5,299 nt of DNA from CAZSPL01 sp964608735 (GCA_964608735.1 CAZSPL010000237.1:1-5299); one strand, 5' to 3'. Shown: positions 1 through 5,194, numbered from the stretch's first letter. Program-made: numbers and translations. The notes: generated by a model from the sequence alone, not told the origin.

Positions 1-64
1 AACGCAGTTCGCGAATCCACTTTTCTTTGATTTCATCTACCTCGATGTGGTGGATGAAGAGTGA
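1..64 (+). CDS. 3' end of an unidentified gene (partial)
   Basis: The frame starting at base 2 is open to a TGA at 62-64 and gives a 20-residue tail, TQFANPLFFDFIYLDVVDEE. A strong hairpin terminator with a T tract follows 18 bp later on the same strand, which supports a real + strand gene ending here. The tail is rich in aromatic and acidic residues and has no motif I recognise. A second + frame (from base 3, stop 66-68) is also open, so the frame choice rests on the more protein-like composition of this one. No function can be assigned from so short a piece. Confidence 0.5.
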   Translation, partial: TQFANPLFFDFIYLDVVDEE

Positions 65-82
65 GTAGTGTCTACGGAATTC

Positions 83-114
83 AAAGCCCGGGCTACAACG
101 CCCGGGCTTTTTTT
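83..114 (+). terminator. intrinsic terminator between convergent genes
   Basis: AAAGCCCGGGC (83-93) pairs perfectly with GCCCGGGCTTT (100-110) around the 6-nt loop TACAAC. Seven T residues (108-114) follow, the classic rho-independent layout for the + strand gene ending at 64. The last T abuts the stop codon of the - strand gene (115-117). Read from the minus strand the same hairpin is followed by only three T residues, so it may end both convergent transcripts but is better built for the + strand. Confidence 0.93.
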
Positions 115-891
115 CTACGTCCTCTTCACCAGCTCTTCGAACATATTCGGGATGATCAGGTTCCACTGCTTCTCGAGGCGTCCCATCCCCTTGGGGATAG
201 AGCGGTCGAGGTAGTATATCGTCTCCTGCGCCGTCGCTACCTGCTTGAGTTTGGTAAGCACTTCCTGGTCGACTTCCCAGTGCCCCTGCAGGTAATCGAG
301 GGTGAATCCGACCTTCACCATCAGCGAGCGCTTGCCGATCTTGTCGAGGTACTCCATCAACAGCGGGTAGTTGATGAACCCCAGATGGTAAAGGCTGCGG
401 AACGCCCCCACTATCCCGCCGGACAAATCGAAACGGTTGACCACGTCGATGAGAGTACGCTCCTGGTCGCTCACATACACCTTCAGCCCCTTGTACTCCT
501 GCTCCTTGTATCCGAAGAAATGCTTGGTCACGAGGCAGTAGTAATCAAGCCCCTCGAAATTGAAACGCCTGAACCGCTGCCTGCTGGTGATGACGATGCG
601 CGGGTGGTATGACGGCACTATCCCCTGCACGTAGAGCGCGGTCGTATGGCTGAAGAAATAGTCCTTCGCGAGCAGGCGTCCCACCAGCAGCCCGTCCGGG
701 ACATATTTCTTCTCCCTGAATTCAAAGGGGATGATGGTGTAGAGCCCCGCCTTGATCTTCCGGGCGTAGTTGTTCTTCATGAGATAATGCACGGCGTTAC
801 GCGCCTGCTGCGGGTCCGGATAGTCGCCCTTTATCTCATCGAGGGTGAAAATCCTCTGTTCGTAGAACTGCTTATACAGTTTCGGAACCAT
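115..891 (-). CDS. AbiEi-antitoxin-like winged-helix transcriptional regulator (orphan)
   Basis: This encodes a 258-residue protein resembling the AbiEi antitoxin/regulator family, which in type IV abortive-infection modules represses its own operon and counters the AbiEii nucleotidyltransferase toxin. The N-terminal region (residues about 5-55) looks like a winged helix and ends in ARKIKAGLYTIIP, typical of the wing. The middle carries YFFSHTTALYVQGI (78-91) and VYVSDQERTLIDVVNR (138-153), both family-like. I chose ATG 891-889 because AGGAGG (901-896) lies 4 nt upstream. An in-frame ATG at 924 would add 11 residues, lacks such a site and would overlap a DnaA box. No AbiEii partner is present: downstream is a terminator and a convergent gene, upstream is the origin region. 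It is therefore an orphan here, and its role may be regulation rather than toxin control. The family call is from remembered motifs, not a search. Confidence 0.78.
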   Translation of the reverse strand: MVPKLYKQFYEQRIFTLDEIKGDYPDPQQARNAVHYLMKNNYARKIKAGLYTIIPFEFREKKYVPDGLLVGRLLAKDYFFSHTTALYVQGIVPSYHPRIVITSRQRFRRFNFEGLDYYCLVTKHFFGYKEQEYKGLKVYVSDQERTLIDVVNRFDLSGGIVGAFRSLYHLGFINYPLLMEYLDKIGKRSLMVKVGFTLDYLQGHWEVDQEVLTKLKQVATAQETIYYLDRSIPKGMGRLEKQWNLIIPNMFEELVKRT

Positions 892-895
892 TTCG

Positions 896-901
896 CCTCC
901 T
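896..901 (-). promoter_or_regulatory. ribosome binding site that sets the AbiEi-like start
   Basis: On the minus strand AGGAGG is followed by CGAA and then the ATG at 891. The six-base match to the anti-Shine-Dalgarno sequence decides against the longer ATG start at 924. The 4-nt spacing is slightly short but workable. Confidence 0.8.
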
Positions 902-916
902 GCGACGCGGCCGCCA

Positions 917-936
917 TTGTCCACAAGTTATCCACA
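917..936 (+). promoter_or_regulatory. DnaA box pair
   Basis: TTGTCCACA (917-925, one mismatch) and TTATCCACA (928-936, exact) start 11 bp apart in the same orientation, about one helical turn. The pair lies 26 bp upstream of the AbiEi-like start codon, so bound DnaA could interfere with that gene's transcription. A weak reverse box (942-950, two mismatches) follows. Confidence 0.85.
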
Positions 937-973
937 TGCTTGCTGGATAACTGAGACTACGGAAACATCCCGT

Positions 974-1011
974 CATTCCTGAAATCGCCGCGACTTTTCC
1001 ACTCAGGAATG
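974..1011. repeat. perfect 9-bp inverted repeat inside the origin region
   Basis: CATTCCTGA (974-982) and TCAGGAATG (1003-1011) are exact reverse complements separated by 20 bp. The repeat lies between two groups of DnaA boxes and 83-120 bp upstream of the AbiEi-like start. It could be an operator for that regulator, since AbiEi-type proteins are known to bind inverted repeats upstream of their own genes. It could instead bind another origin-associated protein or be chance. The binding partner is inference. Confidence 0.6.
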
Positions 1012-1012
1012 G

Positions 1013-1072
1013 TTATCGACTCATTATCCGTCCCATATCCGTTTATCCACGCGGCTTGCGGAGTTATCCACA
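1013..1072 (+). promoter_or_regulatory. DnaA box array
   Basis: Same-orientation boxes occur at 1013-1021 (TTATCGACT, two mismatches), 1024-1032 (TTATCCGTC, two or more mismatches), 1043-1051 (TTATCCACG, one mismatch) and 1064-1072 (TTATCCACA, exact). Starts 1013 and 1024 are 11 bp apart, and 1043 and 1064 are 21 bp apart, close to one and two turns. The graded match quality resembles origins where strong boxes anchor DnaA and weak ones fill co-operatively. Confidence 0.75.
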
Positions 1073-1154
1073 ATGCCGGTGCCTTGTATCAGCGAATCGA
1101 ACAAACGACTTCCTCGAAAAGCCGCATGGATTAAAGGCACTACGAACTTCCCTG

Positions 1155-1163
1155 TTATCAACA
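1155..1163 (+). promoter_or_regulatory. near-consensus DnaA box
   Basis: TTATCAACA differs from TTATCCACA at one position. It lies between the main array and the exact box at 1231. Confidence 0.55.
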
Positions 1164-1230
1164 ACATGTGCACTTCTCTGTTGCAAGTCCGTATGCGCGA
1201 ATACTGCTGGTTCTCCCGGATATTTTTGAC

Positions 1231-1239
1231 TTATCCACA
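1231..1239 (+). promoter_or_regulatory. exact DnaA box at the edge of the AT-rich block
   Basis: TTATCCACA is an exact consensus box and the last one before the AT-rich stretch. That is the position expected for the box that directs DnaA onto the strand being opened. Confidence 0.85.
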
Positions 1240-1240
1240 A

Positions 1241-1360
1241 ATGACTGTAAATACCTATATTTTGTTTTTATTCGAAAAAAGTTCAATCATTCTTAAACAG
1301 TCCATCACCAAGCATATCATTTTCCGTTACTTATTGCAATATAGCTATAAATAAATTTTT
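1241..1360. other. AT-rich candidate DNA unwinding element
   Basis: By hand count 30 of these 120 bases are G or C (25%), well below the flanking genes. The block contains runs such as TTTGTTTTTATT and ATAAATAAATTTTT and abuts the exact DnaA box at 1231-1239. Melting here during initiation is inferred from composition and position. Confidence 0.65.
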
Positions 1361-1474
1361 CCTCTTGATGTCAAATCTCGCGTTTTTCATTACAAAGAAA
1401 AATGTTCTGCCTGTCGCCGGTGGGTAAAATTGACCGTTTCAAGGGCAGAAAATCTGGAAAAATCCGCACGACGG

Positions 1475-1503
1475 TTGAAAGGGCCGGTTATATCTGGTAT
1501 ATT
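1475..1503 (+). promoter_or_regulatory. probable dnaA promoter (extended -10)
   Basis: TTGAAA (1475-1480) and TATATT (1498-1503) are separated by 17 bp, and TGG directly before the -10 gives the TGn extended -10 motif. Transcription would start near 1510 and leave a leader of about 200 nt before dnaA. No competing promoter of this quality was seen closer to the gene. Confidence 0.65.
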
Positions 1504-1657
1504 CAGCTTCCCCTTAGGGACGGCAGCGGCAAGGATTCCCCCTGGGATGGGATTGATTGATGAATAAACCTCGCAGGGAGCCCCTCAAAGCCGGTTGATC
1601 TGCCAAAATTGTTGAACGGCCAGCAGTTGGAGCCGCCAGGAGGGTCCAATTAAACGA

Positions 1658-1691
1658 CTTTCCACAGTTTTTCCACAGCCTTTGTGGAGAA
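1658..1691. promoter_or_regulatory. DnaA boxes just upstream of the dnaA start (autoregulatory candidate)
   Basis: CTTTCCACA (1658-1666, two mismatches) and TTTTCCACA (1669-1677, one mismatch) start 11 bp apart. TGTGGAGAA (1683-1691) is a one-mismatch box on the opposite strand. The last two face each other as the inverted repeat TCCACA-N5-TGTGGA (1672-1688). They lie downstream of the likely promoter and end 3 bp before the ribosome binding site, so bound DnaA could block elongating polymerase. That role is inferred. Confidence 0.65.
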
Positions 1692-1694
1692 CAT

Positions 1695-1699
1695 AGGAG
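1695..1699 (+). promoter_or_regulatory. dnaA ribosome binding site with long spacing
   Basis: AGGAG is followed by 12 nt before ATG 1712, longer than usual. An in-frame TAG at 1694-1696 means no start further upstream is possible in this frame, so the ATG stands despite the spacing. Confidence 0.6.
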
Positions 1700-1711
1700 T
1701 TTCCGCGCCCG

Positions 1712-3142
1712 ATGGACAGGGACCTGGATAAAATTTGGCAGAATGCCTTGAATCATATAAGGGAAGAAGTACCCCCGCCTGTAGTAGAATCAATCCTCCG
1801 CTACACCAGCTTGCGAATTGAGGGTGACTGCGCGGTCATCGGGTTCCCATCCGACTACATGATCAACCTCCTCACGCACCAGGTGAAATGTATCGTAGCC
1901 GAAACCCTCGAGGAAGAACTCGGCCGGAAGATCGAGCTCAGGCTTGCCGTCGATGAATCGCTGACCATCGAGCCGAAAGAGGAAGATTCCGGGGAGTTCC
2001 TGAGCGAGCGCGTGCTGAAAGCGGGATACAGGATAGTCGACGAAGTCAAGCCGCGGGTGAAGAAAGCGGCGCCCGACCCGATGCAGGGACGGCTTTTCGA
2101 CCCCCATGCCGACCCGCTGAATCCGCGCTATGCGTTCGAGCATTTCGTGCGCGGCCAGCATAACGACTTGAGCTACGCCGCCGCGATAGCGGTAAGCCAG
2201 GACCCCGGGAAGGCATACAACCCGCTGTTCATCTATGCCGGCTCCGGACTCGGAAAGACCCACTTGATGCACGCCATAGGACATCGCGCCCGGCAGTTGC
2301 ACGAAGGCCTGCGCATATGCTATGTCACCGCCGAGGACTTCACCTATGAGCTCGTCGACAGCATACAGCACCCCGAACGCATGCCGGCATTCCGCAACAA
2401 GTACCGCGGGGTCGACCTGCTGCTCGTCGACGACATCCAGTTCCTTATCCGCAAGACCCAGACACTCGAAACATTTTTCCATACATTCAACGCGCTCTAT
2501 GAAAAGGGGCGCCAGATCGTAATCACCTGCGACCGTCCCCCGCGCGACCTGCAGGAGATGGAAGACCGGCTCATATCCCGCTTCTCATGGGGATTGACGA
2601 CCGATATACAACCGCCCGACTATGAGACCCGGCATGCCATCATCCGTAAAAAATGCGAGGAGAACCACTTCCAGATTCCCGATGTCATCCTGCAGTTCAT
2701 CGCCGAGCACGTGACAACGAACGTCCGCGACCTCGAGGGATGCCTGAAGAAAGTCGCGGCATATTCGCAATTCAACTCCAACCCCCTTACCCTCGATGAC
2801 GCGAAGAGGCTGCTCGGCGACCTCATAAAACGCCCGGCCGGACAGGGGCCGAAGATGGACGACATCATCAAAGCCGTATGCGCGCATTTCTCCATCAGCG
2901 AAGCGAACCTCATCGGGACATCGCGGAAGGCCTGCTATGTCACTCCGCGCCAGACCACTATCTGGCTGATGCGCGAGCTGACCCAGGTAAGCCTGATGGA
3001 TATCGGCGACAGGGTGGGCGGACGCGACCACTCGACGGTGCTTCACAGCATACAGCGATGCCAGCATCGGCAGGCCGAAGACCCCAACTACGCATCGGAT
3101 GTAAGCCGCTTGAAAATCAAACTCACCGGTATTGAAGATTAA
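1712..3142 (+). CDS. dnaA: chromosomal replication initiator protein DnaA
   Basis: This is a complete 476-residue DnaA, which binds TTATCCACA boxes and, with ATP, opens oriC and helps load the replicative helicase. Domain I covers about residues 1-85 and a short linker (domain II) about 86-130. The AAA+ core carries Walker A GSGLGKTH (177-184), Walker B LLLVDDIQ (236-243), sensor I ITCDRPP (271-277, with Cys where Ser is common), box VII DRLISRF (285-291, candidate arginine finger R290) and sensor II NVRDLEG (337-343). Domain IV has SRKACYVTPRQ (404-414) and the signature GGRDHSTVLHSIQR (436-449). The start is the first ATG after an in-frame stop. DnaA boxes just upstream suggest autoregulation. 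The gene is not followed by dnaN. Its last 21 bp are the first unit of a tandem repeat that continues past the stop codon. Confidence 0.98.
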   Translation: MDRDLDKIWQNALNHIREEVPPPVVESILRYTSLRIEGDCAVIGFPSDYMINLLTHQVKCIVAETLEEELGRKIELRLAVDESLTIEPKEEDSGEFLSERVLKAGYRIVDEVKPRVKKAAPDPMQGRLFDPHADPLNPRYAFEHFVRGQHNDLSYAAAIAVSQDPGKAYNPLFIYAGSGLGKTHLMHAIGHRARQLHEGLRICYVTAEDFTYELVDSIQHPERMPAFRNKYRGVDLLLVDDIQFLIRKTQTLETFFHTFNALYEKGRQIVITCDRPPRDLQEMEDRLISRFSWGLTTDIQPPDYETRHAIIRKKCEENHFQIPDVILQFIAEHVTTNVRDLEGCLKKVAAYSQFNSNPLTLDDAKRLLGDLIKRPAGQGPKMDDIIKAVCAHFSISEANLIGTSRKACYVTPRQTTIWLMRELTQVSLMDIGDRVGGRDHSTVLHSIQRCQHRQAEDPNYASDVSRLKIKLTGIED

Positions 3143-3184
3143 CTCACCAAGATAGAAGATCAGCTATCAAGGATAGAAGATTAA
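3122..3184 (+). repeat. three tandem 21-bp repeats spanning the dnaA stop codon
   Basis: Units are 3122-3142, 3143-3163 and 3164-3184, each pair matching at 15 of 21 positions by hand comparison. The unit is a whole number of codons. In the dnaA frame they read LTGIED-stop, LTKIEDQ and LSRIED-stop. The core GAAGAT is identical in all three, and units 2 and 3 share ATAGAAGAT. Unit 3 runs into a perfect 12-bp palindrome, AAGATTAATCTT (3177-3188). Either the dnaA tail was duplicated beyond its stop, or a once longer tail was cut short by a change making TAA where unit 2 has CAG. Confidence 0.85.
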
Positions 3185-3218
3185 TCTTGTGGTATATAAA
3201 ACAACACTTTCCGGGTGG

Positions 3219-3253
3219 CACGGTCTGCGCGAGCTCTGCGAGCGCTGACCGTG
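3219..3253 (+). other. hairpin between dnaA and the deacetylase gene
   Basis: CACGGTC (3219-3225) pairs with GACCGTG (3247-3253). After a T-T mismatch, GCGC (3227-3230) pairs with GCGC (3242-3245 plus offset), around an 11-nt loop holding the palindrome GAGCTC. No T tract follows, so it is not a standard intrinsic terminator. It could be an RNA processing or stabilising structure between two cotranscribed genes, an attenuator for the next gene, or a protein site. It ends 22 bp before the next start codon. Confidence 0.6.
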
Positions 3254-3275
3254 GGACATGTAGCTTGGTGAAACC

Positions 3276-4034
3276 ATGGCTGTCGAGCTTATCGTAAACG
3301 CCGATGATTTCGGCCTCGCCCCCTCAATAAGCGCCGGGATTATCGACGCGCATCGGAACGGGATCGTCACATCGTGCAACCTGCTCGTGAATGCCGTAAC
3401 TCCCGCTGAACTCACACTGCTCAACGATGCGCCGCGACTCGGGATAGGCATTCACATCAATCTTACAAGGGGCATGCCGGTATCTGAAAGTAGTCTTGGG
3501 AATCTCGTCGATGAGCGCGGCGCATTCATCATAAGCCATCGCGACGGGTTCGATGATGTCGACGAGGAACATATCCGCGCCGAAATCCGCGCCCAGGTCG
3601 AAGCGGGCCTTTCATACGGGCTCGCGAATATCGACCATATCGATTCCCATCACCATGCCCAGCGTGACCGACACGTGTTCGATGCGATGAAGGATATCGC
3701 GTTGCGCAAGGGGCTCGCGTGCAGGGCGTCGGATGAATGGATGGTGCCGCTGCTTCGCGATGCCGGCGTGTTGTGCAACGATTATTTCGTCGGGGATTTT
3801 TTCGGCGATGCCGCTATCGGAATCGAGAATCTTACTGGTATAATCGGGGGGCTGCCCGATGGCGTCACCGAGCTGATGTGCCACCCGGGATATTTGGCGC
3901 GCGAAACGAATATCGAATCGGGATATTTAACGCCGCGGCCGGTTGAATTGGCGACGCTGACCGACCCGTCGGTGAGAAAAGCGATTGAAAAGCGCGGGAT
4001 TCGGCTTCGAAGATTTTCGGATTTAATGAGATGA
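3276..4034 (+). CDS. YdjC/ChbG-family carbohydrate deacetylase
   Basis: This is a complete 252-residue protein of the YdjC/ChbG/HpnK family. These are metal-dependent enzymes that remove acetyl groups from N-acetylated sugars such as diacetylchitobiose, or act in hopanoid or glycolipid modification. The motif NADDFG (8-13) gives the catalytic/metal aspartates. GIHINLT (58-64, H60) and HIDSHHH (121-127, H125) give the expected metal histidines, and ELMCHPGY (199-206) is the conserved C-terminal motif. The length matches E. coli ChbG. No signal peptide is visible, so it is probably cytoplasmic. ATG 3276 has a modest GGTGA (3267-3271) 4 nt upstream. It lies 133 bp after dnaA with only a hairpin between, so cotranscription is possible. 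The exact substrate cannot be told from sequence. Confidence 0.92.
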   Translation: MAVELIVNADDFGLAPSISAGIIDAHRNGIVTSCNLLVNAVTPAELTLLNDAPRLGIGIHINLTRGMPVSESSLGNLVDERGAFIISHRDGFDDVDEEHIRAEIRAQVEAGLSYGLANIDHIDSHHHAQRDRHVFDAMKDIALRKGLACRASDEWMVPLLRDAGVLCNDYFVGDFFGDAAIGIENLTGIIGGLPDGVTELMCHPGYLARETNIESGYLTPRPVELATLTDPSVRKAIEKRGIRLRRFSDLMR

Positions 4035-4123
4035 TATAATAGTAGCGGGTTTACTTTATAATGATTTATATGAAAAGATTAGATGATTTGCGTTAATATT
4101 AGGGCTCTCGCCCGGCGATACCG

Positions 4124-4152
4124 TTGATACTGGCAGGCACTATCAATATAAT
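4124..4152 (+). promoter_or_regulatory. strong sigma-70-type promoter for the PEGA gene, with an inverted repeat
   Basis: TTGATA (4124-4129) and TATAAT (4147-4152) are spaced by exactly 17 bp, 11 of 12 consensus bases. Transcription would begin near 4159, leaving a leader of about 40 nt. TTGATA is also repeated inverted as TATCAA (4141-4146), giving TTGATA-N11-TATCAA across the -35 and spacer, an operator-like layout. Other TATAAT matches at 4035-4040 (with TGn) and 4057-4062 lack a good -35. Confidence 0.72.
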
Positions 4153-4197
4153 GCGAATAAATGTAGTTAATTATGTGAACCGTGAATAAATCAAAAA

Positions 4198-5115
4198 GTG
4201 CTCAAGCTTGTTGCAATAATCGGGATTGTCATCTTCATGGCTTCGGTTCCGGAGCCGGAAGACCTCACCCTCGAACCGCTGCGCCCGCATCCCGCTACCC
4301 AGCCGGAGGACCTTACACTCGATAGCGGAAGCGTCGACGATTTCATGGGACAATCCGCTCTTGACATCACCACAATACCCCCCGGCGCGATGGTCTATCT
4401 CGACGGCGAGCGGTTCGGCATCACTCCAATCGAGAACAAGGGCGCGGCATACGGCGACCACTACCTGTCGCTGAGAATGGATGGATATCTCCCATACGAG
4501 AAGGATATTCACATTTCGGGCGACGGCGCGGCGCTGGTGCTCCCGATGGTCGAAGCGCCCGCCGGGTATAAGGAGACACTCAGGAAGGCGGAATCGAATG
4601 CGCGGGCGTCGTTCGATCTCGATACCGCGGAATTCCGGCGATGGCTTCATCTTGAGGAGCGGCATGTATCGGACCTGGTCGAGTTCGCCGACTCGTTTAC
4701 GCGGCTCGGGGAGTCCTGTGAGGATGCCGGGCTCGATTACGACGCGTTGCGATGCCGGAATAAAGCCGCGGGCTTCTACATGTTGCTGGAGCTCGCATCG
4801 GGAACGAACTACTTCGCGGATACCGAGGATGCATCGCGCAGGCTGTTCGCCGATCAACGGCAGGCGATTTCCGAGAACGAGCGGGCGATAATGCGGCTTA
4901 TATTGCGCTTCGAGGACTGCTTCAACTCGCTGGATGAACATACGCGCGCGGTCGCCGCCCACGCTTTGCGGCATACATACTCGTCGTTAGAGGGTTCCGG
5001 GAAAGCGATGGAGATACTCAAACTGGCCGGGGAGATCGAATTCGACGGGTTCGTAAGCCTCGTGATTACAGAGGCGATGGAGCAGATTGAATTCGTACCG
5101 ATGGAAACGGATTGA
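4198..5115 (+). CDS. PEGA-domain protein with N-terminal hydrophobic segment
   Basis: This is a 305-residue protein of no assigned function. Residues 2-16 (LKLVAIIGIVIFMAS) form a short hydrophobic stretch after one lysine, a signal peptide or membrane anchor. There is no lipobox cysteine. A proline-rich stretch follows with PEDLTLE (20-26) and PEDLTLD (36-42). Residues about 54-120 match a PEGA domain: LDITTIPPGAMVYLDGERFG, then TP, then DGYLPYEKDI. PEGA domains are surface or envelope beta modules. Residues 125-305 look mostly helical, with no family I recognise. The GTG start lies just below an in-frame TGA (4183-4185) and lacks a clear ribosome binding site. ATG 4237 is in frame but would remove most of the hydrophobic segment. 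Its own promoter precedes it and a probable lipoprotein follows, so an envelope role is likely. Confidence 0.82.
   Translation: MLKLVAIIGIVIFMASVPEPEDLTLEPLRPHPATQPEDLTLDSGSVDDFMGQSALDITTIPPGAMVYLDGERFGITPIENKGAAYGDHYLSLRMDGYLPYEKDIHISGDGAALVLPMVEAPAGYKETLRKAESNARASFDLDTAEFRRWLHLEERHVSDLVEFADSFTRLGESCEDAGLDYDALRCRNKAAGFYMLLELASGTNYFADTEDASRRLFADQRQAISENERAIMRLILRFEDCFNSLDEHTRAVAAHALRHTYSSLEGSGKAMEILKLAGEIEFDGFVSLVITEAMEQIEFVPMETD
4255..4323 (+). repeat. short coding repeat PEDLTL(E/D)
   Basis: Codons at 4255-4275 and 4303-4323 encode PEDLTLE and PEDLTLD, 48 bp apart. The DNA copies differ mostly at third codon positions, which suggests the peptide and not the DNA is being kept. It lies between the hydrophobic segment and the PEGA domain, in a stalk-like proline-rich linker. 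Confidence 0.7.
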
Positions 5116-5124
5116 TATTCCATT

Positions 5125-5155
5125 CGGGGCCTGTCCCTCTACGGGGCCTGTCCCT
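5125..5155. repeat. two tandem GC-rich 14-bp repeats
   Basis: CGGGGCCTGTCCCT occurs at 5125-5138 and again at 5142-5155, separated by CTA. Each copy can fold as GGGG-CCTG-TCCC with one G-U pair. It lies between the PEGA gene stop and the next gene. The unit resembles the GGGGACNGTCCCC-like intergenic palindromes common in some bacterial genomes, from memory. A terminator role is weak because no T tract follows. Confidence 0.75.
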
Positions 5156-5194
5156 AATTCAAAACATCCTGCGACTTAATGTGTCTAATCTATC

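Larger units (their letters stand above)
917..1370. other. candidate chromosomal replication origin (oriC)
   Basis: This gene-free stretch combines a cluster of DnaA boxes with an adjoining AT-rich block, directly upstream of dnaA, the arrangement of many bacterial origins. Exact TTATCCACA boxes lie at 928-936, 1064-1072 and 1231-1239. One-mismatch boxes are at 917-925 (TTGTCCACA), 1043-1051 (TTATCCACG) and 1155-1163 (TTATCAACA). All of these point the same way, toward the AT-rich block at 1241-1360. I saw no GATC sites in 901-1500, so a Dam/SeqA-type control is not indicated. I did not recognise a clear DnaA-trio. The assignment is inference from layout; replication initiation here is not shown by sequence alone. 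Confidence 0.8.
1504..1711 (+). other. dnaA leader region, no gene
   Basis: This is the presumed 5' untranslated region of dnaA. It holds a perfect-looking Shine-Dalgarno sequence, AGGAGGG (1638-1644), with no ATG, GTG or TTG at a suitable distance. It then holds three DnaA-like boxes (1658-1691) and the actual dnaA ribosome binding site. A 6-codon ORF (ATG 1547 to TAA 1567) is too short to support. I recognise no known riboswitch or leader element. Confidence 0.5.

Noticed and set aside
61..612. 183-codon + strand ORF at the left
   Set aside because: It begins inside the terminator region and lies antisense to the AbiEi-like gene, whose motifs and ribosome binding site are much more convincing.
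1073..1354. 93-codon + strand ORF in the origin region
   Set aside because: It overlaps an exact DnaA box and the AT-rich block, has no ribosome binding site, and its product looks unlike a protein (low-complexity tail from AT-rich DNA).
1405..1450. TTCTGCC / GGCAGAA inverted repeat
   Set aside because: Arms are 7 bp with a 32-bp spacer; an arrangement of this size is common by chance and has no supporting context.
1547..1567. possible leader peptide MGLIDE in the dnaA leader
   Set aside because: Six codons with only a distant AAGGA (11 nt); too short to distinguish from chance.
1790..2482. 230-codon - strand ORF inside dnaA
   Set aside because: It is antisense to the conserved DnaA AAA+ core; long antisense frames are expected in moderately GC-rich coding DNA.
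3193..3200. TATATAAA as a promoter for the deacetylase
   Set aside because: No acceptable -35 at 16-18 bp upstream; TATATAAA alone is weak evidence in AT-rich DNA.
4102..4113. GGGC-TCTC-GCCC hairpin as terminator after the deacetylase
   Set aside because: The stem is only 4 bp and no T tract follows.
4171..4974. 267-codon - strand ORF opposite the PEGA gene
   Set aside because: The + strand frame has a promoter, a hydrophobic N-terminus and a recognisable PEGA domain; the antisense product shows no motif.
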